From Pseudomonas sp. Leaf58 (GTDB lineage Bacteria > Pseudomonadota > Gammaproteobacteria > Pseudomonadales > Pseudomonadaceae), in contig NZ_CP032677.1 of the NCBI RefSeq assembly GCF_003627215.1, forward strand, positions 5,151,501-5,215,500: 64,000 nucleotides of DNA, in the 5' to 3' direction. A program made the translations under genes and the position numbers. The notes beneath the pieces are model-generated. The model saw nothing but the letters and a program-made list of their open reading frames with translations, was not told where the DNA came from and did not search any database. Positions 1 to 8,460 of the stretch are shown here, one piece after another (the first letter of the stretch is position 1; every line of letters starts with the position of its first letter).

Positions 1-330
1 CCGTTGTTCGTTACTGACCAGACGCAGCAGGAACCACTTCTGCTTCTGGCCGATGCACAGCGGCTGGCTATGCGTACGTACCAGGCGCTGGGGTAAACGA
101 TAACGCAACCAGCCACGGGTGCAGGCAAGAATTTCCACATCATCGCGTTCAAGGCCAACTTCTTCGTTCAGCTCGCGGTACAGGGCATCTTCCGGCGTCT
201 CGTCAGGGTTGATGCCACCCTGGGGGAATTGCCAGGCATCCTGGTTGATCCGTCGAGCCCATAGCACCTGCCCGGCATCATTGGTAAGAATGATGCCGAC
301 ATTGGGGCGAAAACCATCCGGGTCGATCAC
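1..330 (-). CDS. rppH: RNA pyrophosphohydrolase RppH (partial, N-terminal part)
   Basis: Nudix hydrolase that removes pyrophosphate from the 5' end of triphosphorylated mRNAs and so starts their decay in the cytoplasm. The visible 110 codons start at a GTG ([12 protein letters not shown]...) and carry the Nudix box [20 protein letters not shown], followed by the family's [10 protein letters not shown] stretch. The C-terminal third lies off the left edge. The GTG is chosen because the conserved N-terminus of the family begins exactly there. A HAD phosphatase gene diverges from it about 140 bp away. Family assignment is firm; only completeness cannot be judged. Confidence 0.93.
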   Translation of the reverse strand, partial: MIDPDGFRPNVGIILTNDAGQVLWARRINQDAWQFPQGGINPDETPEDALYRELNEEVGLERDDVEILACTRGWLRYRLPQRLVRTHSQPLCIGQKQKWFLLRLVSNEQR

Positions 331-471
331 GGCAGCAACCTCGCAAACGCATGTCACCGCATTGTTCCACAAAGCTTGCGAGCGCAGCAACGCGCCCGCC
401 AAGCTTATGTGCAGCAGCGTGAAAACTCCGTATTCTGCGGGCCTACCTTGTGGCTGATGCGAGTGACCGCA

Positions 472-1128
472 ATGCGCCTGGCTTTATTCGACCTGGACAA
501 TACCCTCCTCGGTGGCGACAGCGACCATGCCTGGGGGGACTACCTGTGCGAGCGCGGCATCCTCGACCCGGTTGCCTACAAGCAGCGCAACGATGGCTTC
601 TACCAGGACTACCTCAACGGCACCCTGGACCTGCAGGCCTACCTGGCCTTTTCCATGGAAATCCTTGCGGCAACGCCCCTGGCCAAGCTTGACGAATGGC
701 ACCGCGACTTCATGCGCGACTGCATCGAGCCGATCCTCCTGCCCAAGGCCCTGGCCTTGCTGCAGCAGCACCGCGAAGCGGGCGACCAGCTGCTGATCAT
801 CACCGCCACCAACCGCTTCGTCACCGCACCGATTGCCCGGCGCCTGGGGGTGCGGGTGTTGCTAGCGACCGAATGCGAGATGCGCGATGGCCGCTATACC
901 GGGCGTAGTACCGATATACCGTGTTTTCGTGAAGGCAAGGTGACGCGACTGGAACGCTGGATGCTGGAGAACGGCTTTGATCTTGAAGACAGCTACTTCT
1001 ATAGCGACTCGATGAATGATCTGCCGTTGCTGCAGCGGGTGACGCATGCGGTGGCGGTAGACCCGGACCCGAACCTGCGGGCGGAGGCCGAGAAGCGTGG
1101 GTGGCCGGTGGTTTCGTTGCGGGATTGA
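472..1128 (+). CDS. HAD-IB family hydrolase (phosphoserine-phosphatase-like)
   Basis: Predicted cytoplasmic Mg-dependent phosphatase of 218 residues. Motif I is FDLDNTLL near residue 6, where the first Asp would be the nucleophile and the second the general acid. A helical cap follows, then motif II around [10 protein letters not shown], a conserved Lys in REGKVTRLE, and motif [14 protein letters not shown]. This order fits the HAD-IB subfamily (SerB-like). The substrate cannot be read from sequence; a phosphoserine or small-phosphomonoester role is only inferred. The start at 472 places the DLDNT motif at the usual distance from the N-terminus; an in-frame extension upstream to 376 has no family similarity and would run into the rppH leader. 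Confidence 0.85.
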   Translation: MRLALFDLDNTLLGGDSDHAWGDYLCERGILDPVAYKQRNDGFYQDYLNGTLDLQAYLAFSMEILAATPLAKLDEWHRDFMRDCIEPILLPKALALLQQHREAGDQLLIITATNRFVTAPIARRLGVRVLLATECEMRDGRYTGRSTDIPCFREGKVTRLERWMLENGFDLEDSYFYSDSMNDLPLLQRVTHAVAVDPDPNLRAEAEKRGWPVVSLRD

Positions 1129-1134
1129 GGTTTT

Positions 1135-1227
1135 CCTGTGCCGGCCTCTTCGCGGGTGAACCCGCTCCTACAACAGCCGGTGTGATCTTTGTAGGCGCGG
1201 GTTCACCCACGAAGAGGCCGGCACAGG
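1135..1227. repeat. REP pair (inverted)
   Basis: Two REP units in opposite orientation: cctgtgccggcctcttcgcg with a gcgggtgaacccgctcctac-like continuation, then its mirror ending in gaagaggccggcacagg. It lies between convergent genes (HAD phosphatase and DUF2269 protein) and can fold into a long stem. One of about a dozen copies in the window. Confidence 0.9.
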
Positions 1228-1240
1228 CAACCGAGGAATA

Positions 1241-1666
1241 TCAGACTGGCTTGGCCCCCATGAGCCCCGCGATGGACAGGAAGCAAACCCCACTGAACAC
1301 TGCCAGTGCCAGGGTAAAGCGCAACCCCACCACCTCAGCCTTGCGCAGCCGGCTCAGCCGCACCAGCAGCCACCACACGGCAAACGCGCCGAGCGTGTAG
1401 ATGACACTGGACGCCAGCACCCAGGTCTGCCCCAGCGGCCAGCCCACCAGGTGCACCAGCCACCAGCCGGTGAACGGCATGCTCACCAGGCTCAAGCCCA
1501 TCACCAGCCAGACGAACACCAGCGGCCGGCGCAGTAACTTGGCGTAGGCCTCGTCATCGCCCCGACGTCTGGCGCGCACGGTCCAGATCGCCAGGCCCAG
1601 CGCGCCCAGCAGCAGGAGTGCGGTGGCGATAATGTGCAGGGTTTTGACGGTGGTCAGGTGTTCCAT
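1241..1666 (-). CDS. DUF2269-like integral membrane protein
   Basis: Small inner-membrane protein of 141 residues with four hydrophobic segments: roughly residues 8-28 (LHIIATALLLLGALGLAIW), 47-67, 79-101 and 115-135. The short basic loop after helix 1 (VRARRRGDDE) suggests a cytoplasmic face there. Size and helix pattern match the DUF2269 family of predicted membrane proteins, for which no function is established. It lies downstream of ilvA on the same strand with a gap of about 44 bp, so co-transcription is possible. No catalytic motif is visible. Confidence 0.7.
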   Translation of the reverse strand: MEHLTTVKTLHIIATALLLLGALGLAIWTVRARRRGDDEAYAKLLRRPLVFVWLVMGLSLVSMPFTGWWLVHLVGWPLGQTWVLASSVIYTLGAFAVWWLLVRLSRLRKAEVVGLRFTLALAVFSGVCFLSIAGLMGAKPV

Positions 1667-1710
1667 GTCTCGGTTGTCCTTAAGCAGCCCATCAGCCCCA
1701 GCTTAGCCGC

Positions 1711-3225
1711 TCAGCCCAAAAACAGCTTGTAAGCCGGGTTTTCAGTCTCGTCCCAGTACGGGTAGCCGATCTTGGCCAGCGCCGCCGGCACCAGGTGGCG
1801 CTCGTCTTCCGGCACTTGCAGCCCTGCCACCACGCGCCCGTCAGCGGCGCCATGGTTGCGGTAGTGGAACATCGAAATGTTCCAACGCCCGCCCAGCTTG
1901 TTGAGGAAGTTGAACAGCGCCCCCGGCCGTTCGGGGAATTCGAAGCGCAGCACCATCTCGTCACTGGCACCCGCCGAATGGCCGCCGACCATGTGGCGAA
2001 TATGCAGCTTGGCCAGTTCGTTGTCGGTCAGGTCGGTAACCGGGAAGCCCTGCTCGGCCAGTTGCTGCACCAGCCCTGCCCGGGGGTCGTTTTCCGGGTG
2101 GGTCTGCACGCCGACAAAGATGTGCGCCTCATCGGAGGTGTGCTTGCGGTAGTTGAATTCGGTGATCTGGCGCTTGCCAATGGCCTCGCAGAAGGCCTTG
2201 AAGCTGCCCGGGCGCTCGGGAATGGTCACGGCGATGATGGCTTCGCGCTTTTCGCCCAGTTCGGCACGCTCGGCCACATGGCGCAGGCGATCGAAGTTGA
2301 CGTTGGCGCCGGAATCGATCGCCACCAGCGTCTGCCCGGTGACGCCGTACAGCTCGACGTACTTCTTGATGCCCGCCACACCCAAGGCACCGGCAGGTTC
2401 GGTGATCGAGCGGGTATCGTCGTAAATATCCTTGATAGCTGCGCAAATCTCGTCGGTGCTGACGGTAACCACTTCATCCACATGGTGGCGGCAAATATCG
2501 AAGGTGTGCTGGCCGATCTGCGCCACCGCCACGCCGTCGGCAAACAGCCCCACCTGTGGCAGCACCACGCGCTCGCCCGCCGCCATGGCCGCCTGCAGGC
2601 AGTTGGAATCGTCCGGCTCGACGCCGATCACCTTGATGTCCGGGCGCAGGTACTTCACGTAGGCAGCAATGCCAGCGATCAGGCCGCCACCGCCCACGGG
2701 TACGAAAATCGCATCCAACTGGCCTGGGTGCTGGCGCAGGATTTCCATGGCCACGGTGCCCTGCCCGGCGATGGTGTGCGGGTCGTCGTAAGGGTGGACG
2801 TAGACGAAGCCCTTTTCATCGACCAATTTCAGCGAATAGGCCAGCGCCTCGGGGAACGAGTCACCATGCAGTACCACCTTGCCACCGCGCGAGCGCACGC
2901 CTTCGATTTTGATCTCCGGGGTGGTCTTGGGCATCACGATAGTGGCCTTGATGCCCATTTCACGCGCAGCAAGGGCCAGCCCCTGGGCATGGTTGCCGGC
3001 CGAAGCGGTGACCACGCCACGGGCCAGTTCTTCTGGGCTCAACTGCGCCAACTTGTTGTAAGCCCCGCGAATTTTGAACGAGAACACCGGCTGCAGGTCC
3101 TCGCGCTTGAGCAGAACCTGGTTGCCCAGGCGCTTGCTCAGCTGCCCGGCGCTCTGCAGCGGAGTTTCGACGGCAACGTCATAGACGCGCGAGGTGAGGA
3201 TCTTCTTGACGTACTGTTCGAGCAT
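1711..3225 (-). CDS. ilvA: Threonine ammonia-lyase, biosynthetic
   Basis: Converts threonine to 2-oxobutanoate and ammonia, the first committed step of isoleucine synthesis (PLP enzyme, cytoplasm). The protein is 504 residues, the normal length of the long biosynthetic form. The PLP lysine is expected in FSFKIRGA (Lys51); the glycine loop VPVGGGGL and the SAGNHAQG motif are present. The C-terminal 170 residues hold two ACT-like repeats (around IIAVTIPERPGSF and VLRFEFPERPGAL), which in this family bind isoleucine and valine for allosteric control. It diverges from rpiA across about 130 bp, a linkage common in pseudomonads. Confidence 0.96.
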   Translation of the reverse strand: MLEQYVKKILTSRVYDVAVETPLQSAGQLSKRLGNQVLLKREDLQPVFSFKIRGAYNKLAQLSPEELARGVVTASAGNHAQGLALAAREMGIKATIVMPKTTPEIKIEGVRSRGGKVVLHGDSFPEALAYSLKLVDEKGFVYVHPYDDPHTIAGQGTVAMEILRQHPGQLDAIFVPVGGGGLIAGIAAYVKYLRPDIKVIGVEPDDSNCLQAAMAAGERVVLPQVGLFADGVAVAQIGQHTFDICRHHVDEVVTVSTDEICAAIKDIYDDTRSITEPAGALGVAGIKKYVELYGVTGQTLVAIDSGANVNFDRLRHVAERAELGEKREAIIAVTIPERPGSFKAFCEAIGKRQITEFNYRKHTSDEAHIFVGVQTHPENDPRAGLVQQLAEQGFPVTDLTDNELAKLHIRHMVGGHSAGASDEMVLRFEFPERPGALFNFLNKLGGRWNISMFHYRNHGAADGRVVAGLQVPEDERHLVPAALAKIGYPYWDETENPAYKLFLG

Positions 3226-3313
3226 CGGGAATGCATCACTGGGCCGCGGGACGAGGGCTGCGAGTCTACCCCAGCGCTACGTCGGGCGACCACAGCAAAG
3301 CCGCCTGAGCCGT

Positions 3314-3319
3314 TATACT
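3314..3319 (+). promoter_or_regulatory. Candidate -10 box of rpiA
   Basis: TATACT, 40 bp before the rpiA start, in the otherwise GC-rich 130-bp ilvA-rpiA divergent region. No good -35 hexamer stands at 16-18 bp, so this is a candidate only. Confidence 0.4.
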
Positions 3320-3358
3320 AGGCAACTTTGAAACCGCCCTGCCCCTTCCGGAGCCCGC

Positions 3359-4033
3359 ATGACCCAGGACCAACTCAAACAGGCCGTCGCCCAGGCCGCT
3401 GTCGACTTCATTCTGCCCAAGCTGGATGAAAAGAGCGTCGTCGGCGTCGGTACCGGTTCGACCGCCAACTTCTTCATCGACGCCCTGGCTCAGCACAAGA
3501 CCGCCTTCGACGGCGCGGTCGCCAGCTCCGAAGCCACTGCGCAGCGCCTGAAGGGCCACGGTATCCCGGTCTATGAGCTGAACAGCGTCAGCGAGCTGGA
3601 GTTCTACGTGGACGGCGCCGACGAGAGCGACGCGCACCTGAACCTGATCAAAGGCGGCGGCGCGGCCCTGACCCGCGAGAAAATCGTCGCGGCCGTGGCC
3701 AAGACCTTCATCTGCATCGCCGACGCCAGCAAGCTGGTGCCGGTGCTGGGCGCCTTCCCGCTGCCGGTCGAAGTGATCCCGATGGCCCGCAGCCACGTGG
3801 CACGCCAGCTGGTCAAGCTGGGCGGCGACCCGGTGTACCGCGAAGGCGTGGTCACCGACAACGGCAACGTGATCCTCGACGTGTACAACCTGCAGATCAC
3901 CAACCCGGTTGAGCTGGAAGCGCAGATCAACGCCATCGTTGGCGTGGTCACCAACGGCCTGTTCGCGGCGCGGCCGGCGGATCTGCTGCTGCTGGGTACT
4001 TCGGAAGGCGTGAAAACCCTGAAGGCCGAATAA
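3359..4033 (+). CDS. rpiA: Ribose-5-phosphate isomerase A
   Basis: Interconverts ribose 5-phosphate and ribulose 5-phosphate in the non-oxidative pentose phosphate pathway. At 224 residues it has full family length. Signature motifs are in order: [12 protein letters not shown] (phosphate loop), the [14 protein letters not shown] region, DGADESD (catalytic acid area), and [14 protein letters not shown] with the conserved lysine. The start ATG follows gcccgc with a weak upstream ttccggag ribosome site. It diverges from ilvA. No oddities. Confidence 0.97.
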   Translation: MTQDQLKQAVAQAAVDFILPKLDEKSVVGVGTGSTANFFIDALAQHKTAFDGAVASSEATAQRLKGHGIPVYELNSVSELEFYVDGADESDAHLNLIKGGGAALTREKIVAAVAKTFICIADASKLVPVLGAFPLPVEVIPMARSHVARQLVKLGGDPVYREGVVTDNGNVILDVYNLQITNPVELEAQINAIVGVVTNGLFAARPADLLLLGTSEGVKTLKAE

Positions 4034-4057
4034 CCTTCTTCTGTATTGTGCTGCTTG

Positions 4058-4160
4058 TCAGGGCCTCTTCGCCGGCAAGCCAGCGCCCTCAAGGACCGCA
4101 CAGGGTCTGAAATCTGTGGGGTACTTGGGGGGCTGGCTTGCCGGCGATAAGGCCCTCACA
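4058..4160. repeat. Diverged REP-like inverted pair
   Basis: Inverted units gggcctcttcgccggcaagc and its mirror gcttgccggcgataaggccc, with a core (GCCGGCAAGCC) that differs from the GCGGGTNNACCCGC type. Lies between convergent rpiA and the first YjiK-like gene. Confidence 0.75.
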
Positions 4161-4165
4161 GGCAA

Positions 4166-5068
4166 TCAATCTGCCGGCTGCTTGAACACATAGAACAGGT
4201 TCGGCTCACTGACCAGGTAGATAGTCCCCGCCTCGTCCATCGCAATCCCCTCCGCCTGCGGCACCGTCGCCTGTAAGCCCTGAAATCCCTTGCGCAACGC
4301 CATGGTGCTCAGCGGCCTGCCCTCCACATCCAGCTCCAGCACCAGCCGTGACTCGTCCGATAGCGCCAGCAGGTGCCCGCTGCGCTCATCGAACTGCAAG
4401 CTCGACAGGTCCCGCACAAACAGCCGTGAATCGCGTTTGCGGTCTTGTACCACGTGCACCGCATAGGGCAGCTCCGGGTTGTCATGCGGGAAGCCATGCA
4501 CCTCGTAGATCAACATGGGGTCGCGCTCCTTGGCCACGAACAGGCGCTTGCCCGCCGAATCGTAAGCCAGCCCCTCAAAGCCTTTATTGCCGTTCAGGCC
4601 GATGCCCAAGGTCAGTTGCTCGGCATCGCCGGCGTCGAGGAACAGGGTGTCGTCCGCCAGGCGCACGCGAATCAGCCGCTGCTGACGCTCGTCGGTGATC
4701 ACATAGCTGTTCGGCCCGACATACTCCACAGCTTCCGGGTCGCCGAAGCCGGTCAGCGGCACCCGACGCAGGATGCGCCCGTCCAGCGACAACTCAATCA
4801 GCTCCGAGCGGGCATTGGTGACGGTGAACAGGGTCTTGCGCTCGGGGTCGTAGGTCAGTGCCGACAGGTCGTCATCCAGCCCTTCGACCGGCTGCGCCTC
4901 CAGCACTACCTGGTAGCGGTGCAGGCCGATGCTTTGCTCGGCGGGCTGCCACCAGGCCTTGAGGTTGAACCAGCCACGCTCGAACAGGCGGAACTCCTGC
5001 CCGGCCCAACCGAGCAGGAGTAGGCCGCAAACGGCCAGGACAAACGACAGGCGAACAAAACGACGCAT
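4166..5068 (-). CDS. SdiA-regulated/YjiK-like beta-propeller protein, copy 1
   Basis: Membrane-anchored or secreted protein of 300 residues: an N-terminal hydrophobic segment (LSFVLAVCGLLLLGWAG, about 7-24) then a periplasmic domain with repeated blade-like motifs (LSALTYDPERKTLFTV, GFEGLAYDSAGKRLFVA, LSSLQFDERSGHLLAL, QAEGIAMDEAGTIYLVSEPN). This is the YjiK / SdiA-regulated domain pattern, an NHL-like propeller with no proven enzymatic role. A paralogue of almost the same length lies 90 bp upstream on the same strand, which looks like a tandem duplication. Binding or signalling at the cell envelope is inference only. Confidence 0.75.
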   Translation of the reverse strand: MRRFVRLSFVLAVCGLLLLGWAGQEFRLFERGWFNLKAWWQPAEQSIGLHRYQVVLEAQPVEGLDDDLSALTYDPERKTLFTVTNARSELIELSLDGRILRRVPLTGFGDPEAVEYVGPNSYVITDERQQRLIRVRLADDTLFLDAGDAEQLTLGIGLNGNKGFEGLAYDSAGKRLFVAKERDPMLIYEVHGFPHDNPELPYAVHVVQDRKRDSRLFVRDLSSLQFDERSGHLLALSDESRLVLELDVEGRPLSTMALRKGFQGLQATVPQAEGIAMDEAGTIYLVSEPNLFYVFKQPAD

Positions 5069-5158
5069 GAAAGCAGACTCGACATGGGGGTGGCGAATCT
5101 AACCATTAACGGCTGAAGCAAAGCTTAATGTCAGCGTCGGGCAAGTCTGAGAATGCTG

Positions 5159-6079
5159 TCAGTTCTTTTTGAAGCGATAGAACAGTGCCGGCTCGCTGAC
5201 CATGTACAGGTTGCCCTTATCGTCCATGGCGACGCCTTCGGCCCGCGGGATGGTGTGTTCCAGGCCATTGAAGCCGCCGAGCAAGGTCATGAAGCTGACT
5301 TGTTGGCCTTGCTCGTCCAGCTCCAGCAGCATGTTGGAGTCGGCCGACAGCACCAGCAGGTGGCCGGTGCGCGGGTCTACGCCCAACGCCGAGAGATTGC
5401 GCAGGTCCAGTTCATCGCTGGGCAGCGGCTGCTTTTCGCCGGCAAGCGGGCTGCGGCCATCGGTATTCCAGGTATACAGCTTAGGCGGGCGTTCTTCCCC
5501 GATCACCATGCGCTGGTGCAGCGGGTCCCAGGCTACCGCTTCGAAGCCCTTGTTGCTCTTCACCGATTGGCCCAGGTCGTAACTTTTGAAGTCATCGTGG
5601 TTGAGTGAGGCCGTTTGGGCATCCACTTTGACCAAGGTCAGGTCGTGCAGGCGCTCGTCGGTAATTGCCAGGTAACCGTCTTCCAGTACGGCGACGCCTT
5701 CCGGGTTGTTCCAGCCGTTGAGCGGGATCTTGCGCAGCACATCGCCATCCAGGTTCAGCTCGACCAGGATCGGGTGCTTGCCCATGACCGCGAACAGGGT
5801 CCGCGTACGTGGGTTGAAGGCCACGTCGGAGGCTTCGTCATCTTCCATACCCGGCAGCGGCTTGGCGTCGATGTCGACCTGGTAGTCCGGCAGCCATACG
5901 CTCTCGCTGCGTTCGGCGGTGCTTTCGAAGCTTTCCTTGACCCACAGCGCGCCGCGGTCATCCCAGTGCATGGCCATGGCCAAGCCATAGCCGATCACCG
6001 CTGCAACGGCCAGGCCGAAGGGCCAGCGCAGATAGAAACGACGCTTGGAAGTTAGCGGGGCGCTGGAGGGTGATGGCAT
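5159..6079 (-). CDS. SdiA-regulated/YjiK-like beta-propeller protein, copy 2
   Basis: Paralogue of the downstream gene; 306 residues with one N-terminal membrane segment (about 17-38, PFGLAVAAVIGYGLAMAM) and a periplasmic propeller. The blade motifs match copy 1 at the same positions (ASDVAFNPRTRTLFAVMG, GFEAVAWDPLHQRMVIGEE, LSALGVDPRTGHLLVLS, RAEGVAMDDKGNLYMVSEP). Both genes end in a YLVSEP/YMVSEP plus F-Y-x-F-K tail. The two genes are probably one transcription unit, with this one first. Biochemical function unknown. Confidence 0.75.
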   Translation of the reverse strand: MPSPSSAPLTSKRRFYLRWPFGLAVAAVIGYGLAMAMHWDDRGALWVKESFESTAERSESVWLPDYQVDIDAKPLPGMEDDEASDVAFNPRTRTLFAVMGKHPILVELNLDGDVLRKIPLNGWNNPEGVAVLEDGYLAITDERLHDLTLVKVDAQTASLNHDDFKSYDLGQSVKSNKGFEAVAWDPLHQRMVIGEERPPKLYTWNTDGRSPLAGEKQPLPSDELDLRNLSALGVDPRTGHLLVLSADSNMLLELDEQGQQVSFMTLLGGFNGLEHTIPRAEGVAMDDKGNLYMVSEPALFYRFKKN

Positions 6080-6159
6080 GCGGGGGTCCTGGAGATAGGG
6101 GCGTAGGTACGCGCATTATCCGCATTGGGTGTGAAAAAATCGGTAAACAGGGCCGGCCT

Positions 6160-6181
6160 CTTCGCGGGCACGCCCGCGAAG
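6160..6181. repeat. Single REP-like hairpin
   Basis: Palindrome with arms cttcgcgggc and gcccgcgaag, the short REP core without a partner. It lies between the FAH-family gene and the YjiK-like pair on the same strand and may help end transcription of the former. Confidence 0.7.
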
Positions 6182-6200
6182 AAGGCAACCCGGTTGTGGC

Positions 6201-6866
6201 TCAGAGCACCCGGCTTTCGAAGCGGCTTACACCCGGCAATTCCAACACCAGCTCATCACCGACATTGAACGGCCCCACACCCGCTGGGGTGCCGGTAAGG
6301 ATCACATCCCCCGCCTGCAGCGAAAAATGCGCGGCCATGTGCTGGATCATTGGCACGATCGGGTTGAGCATCATCGCGCTGTTGCCGTCCTGGCGCACTT
6401 CGCCGTTGACAGTCAGCCGCACCGGGATGTCGGTCACATCCTCGAAGCTGCCAGCCGACACGAACGGCGGCAGCACGCAGGCGCCATCAAAGCACTTGGC
6501 CAACTCCCACGGCAGGCCCTTCTCTTTCAGCTTGGCCTGCACGTCGCGAAGGGTCAGGTCCAGCGCCGGGGCATAACCGGAAATCGCGTCCAGCACCTCT
6601 TCCTCGGTTGGATGAGTCGACAGCGGTTTGCCCAGCAGCACCGCAATTTCGGCCTCATAGTGCACCGAACCGCGCTCGGTCGGGATCTTGAAGCCACCTT
6701 CAGCCGGTACCACGCAGCTGCCCGGTTTGATGAACAGCAGCGGCTCGCTGGGGATGGGGTTGTCCAGTTCCTTGGCATGCTCGGCATAGTTACGGCCAAT
6801 GCACACTACCTTGCCCAACGGGAAGTGAATGCGCGTGCCGTCTACGTACTGGTGCTGGTAACTCAT
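6201..6866 (-). CDS. Fumarylacetoacetate hydrolase (FAH) family protein
   Basis: 221 residues, the length of single-domain FAH proteins such as YcgM. Visible signatures are GKVVCIGRNYAEHAKE near the N-terminus, the metal-binding acids in VHYEAEIAVLLGK and the aspartate of PALDLTLRD, the KCFDGACVLPPF stretch, and DVILTGTPAGVG near the C-terminus. Members cleave beta-diketones or decarboxylate oxaloacetate/acylpyruvates using Mg; which substrate is used here cannot be told. It starts 26 bp downstream of the D-2-hydroxyacid dehydrogenase stop and is probably co-transcribed with it, consistent with work on dicarboxylates. Confidence 0.85.
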   Translation of the reverse strand: MSYQHQYVDGTRIHFPLGKVVCIGRNYAEHAKELDNPIPSEPLLFIKPGSCVVPAEGGFKIPTERGSVHYEAEIAVLLGKPLSTHPTEEEVLDAISGYAPALDLTLRDVQAKLKEKGLPWELAKCFDGACVLPPFVSAGSFEDVTDIPVRLTVNGEVRQDGNSAMMLNPIVPMIQHMAAHFSLQAGDVILTGTPAGVGPFNVGDELVLELPGVSRFESRVL

Positions 6867-6891
6867 GGCCGACTCCTCTGGCTACTGCTTT

Positions 6892-8289
6892 TTAATCAGG
6901 TGCGAAGATCTTACCCGGATTCATGATGCCGTTAGGGTCGAAGACGGCCTTTATTGCCTTCATGCAGGCGATTTCTTGGGCTGAGCGGCTGTAGCCCAAG
7001 TAGTCGCGTTTGGTCATGCCCACACCATGCTCGGCGGAAATCGAGCCGTTGTAGCGCTCGACGATCTCGAACACCCACTTGTTGACCTTGGTGCACGAGG
7101 CAAAGAAGTCGTCCTTGCTCATGTGCTCGGGCTTGAGGATGTTCAGGTGCAGGTTGCCGTCGCCGATGTGGCCGTACCACACCACTTCGTAATGCGGGTA
7201 ATGCTCGGCGACGATGGCATCGATATCGCGCAGGAACGCCGGCACTTTCGACACGGTGACGGAAATGTCGTTCTTGTACGGGGTCCAGTGCGAAATGGTT
7301 TCCGACAGGTACTCGCGTAGCTTCCATAGGTTTTTCAGCTGGGTTTCGCTCTGGCTCATCACGCCGTCCAGCACCCAGCCCTGCTCCACGCAATGCTCGA
7401 AGGTGGCCAAGGCCTCGTTGGCCACCTCCTCGGTGCTGGCCTCGAACTCCAGCAGTGCGTAAAACGGGCAGGCGGTGTCGAACGGCGCCGGCACGTCGCC
7501 ACGCGCCAGGATCTTGGCTAGACCCTTGTCGGAGAAAAACTCGAAGGCGGTCAGGTCCAGCTTGCCCTGGAAGGCATGCAGCACCGGCATGATCGAGTCG
7601 AAGTCCGCTGTGCCCAGCACCATGGCAGTGAGGTTGCGCGGTGCGCGGTCCAGGCGCATGGTGGCTTCGACCACGAAGCCCAGGGTGCCTTCGGCGCCGA
7701 TGAACAGCTGGCGCAGGTCGTAGCCGGTGGCGTTCTTGATCAGGCCCTTGTTCAGTTCAAGCAACTCGCCCTTGCCAGTGACCACTTTCAGCCCAGCCAC
7801 CCAGTTACGGGTCATGCCATAGCGAATCACTTTGATGCCACCGGCATTGGTACCGATGTTGCCACCAATCTGGCTGGAGCCACTGGAAGCGAAGTCCACG
7901 GGGTAATACAGGCCCTGTTCTTCGGCGTAAGCTTGCAGCTGCCGGGTGATTACCCCAGGCTGGCAGACCACGGTGTGGTCGAAGGCATTGAAGTCGAGAA
8001 TTTGGTTCATGGCGTCGAAGGCGACCACCACCTCACCATTGGCCGCCACCGCGCCGGCGGAAAGCCCAGTACGCCCGCCAGACGGCACCAGCGCCACCTT
8101 GTGCGTATTGGCCCAGCGGACAATCGCCTGTACCTGCTCTACCGTCTTGGGCAAAACGATGGCACTGGGCGCCGGCGGGTAATGCTTGGTCCAGTCCTTA
8201 CCATAGGCTTCGAGGGAAGCCGCGTCGGTCAGGACCTTGCCAGGGTCGACGAGGGTCATCAGTTCTTCAATAACAGCGGGGTGGGTCAT
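6892..8289 (-). CDS. FAD-linked D-2-hydroxyglutarate dehydrogenase
   Basis: 465 residues from the ATG of MTHPAVIEELM. The N-terminal half is the FAD_binding_4 fold (VPSGGRTGLSAGAV, GGNIGTNAGGIKVIRYGMTR, IGAEGTLGFV); the C-terminal half is the FAD-oxidase C domain with HIGDGNLHLNI (metal/substrate histidines) and EHGVGMTKRDYL. This matches D-2-hydroxyglutarate and D-lactate type dehydrogenases. It is divergent from serA across 171 bp. In pseudomonads SerA can make D-2-hydroxyglutarate from 2-oxoglutarate, and this neighbour reoxidises it, helping to pull the serine pathway forward; that role is known for homologues and inferred here. An in-frame extension to 8328 lacks family similarity. Confidence 0.88.
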   Translation of the reverse strand: MTHPAVIEELMTLVDPGKVLTDAASLEAYGKDWTKHYPPAPSAIVLPKTVEQVQAIVRWANTHKVALVPSGGRTGLSAGAVAANGEVVVAFDAMNQILDFNAFDHTVVCQPGVITRQLQAYAEEQGLYYPVDFASSGSSQIGGNIGTNAGGIKVIRYGMTRNWVAGLKVVTGKGELLELNKGLIKNATGYDLRQLFIGAEGTLGFVVEATMRLDRAPRNLTAMVLGTADFDSIMPVLHAFQGKLDLTAFEFFSDKGLAKILARGDVPAPFDTACPFYALLEFEASTEEVANEALATFEHCVEQGWVLDGVMSQSETQLKNLWKLREYLSETISHWTPYKNDISVTVSKVPAFLRDIDAIVAEHYPHYEVVWYGHIGDGNLHLNILKPEHMSKDDFFASCTKVNKWVFEIVERYNGSISAEHGVGMTKRDYLGYSRSAQEIACMKAIKAVFDPNGIMNPGKIFAPD

Positions 8290-8460
8290 CGCTGGAACTC
8301 TCGACTTATTCATAGTCACCCTGAGCACTCTTCACCTGTCGGGATAAGCTCAGATTGTGTCGCGTATGCTAGCATAGCCCTCCCGCTGTTCATGCTAAGG
8401 CTGCCCTGGCGCCTGGCATCACCCCTCGCCATTTTTTCTCCGGGATACAGGTTTACGCAG

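Noticed and set aside
1795..3321. 508-codon open frame on the plus strand opposite ilvA
   Set aside because: Antisense shadow of a high-GC gene; the composition is His/Gln/Ala-rich and no family motifs appear, while ilvA on the other strand is complete.
7576..8460. Long N-terminal extension in frame with serA
   Set aside because: It runs antisense through the D-2-hydroxyglutarate dehydrogenase gene; the known SerA N-terminus begins at 8461.
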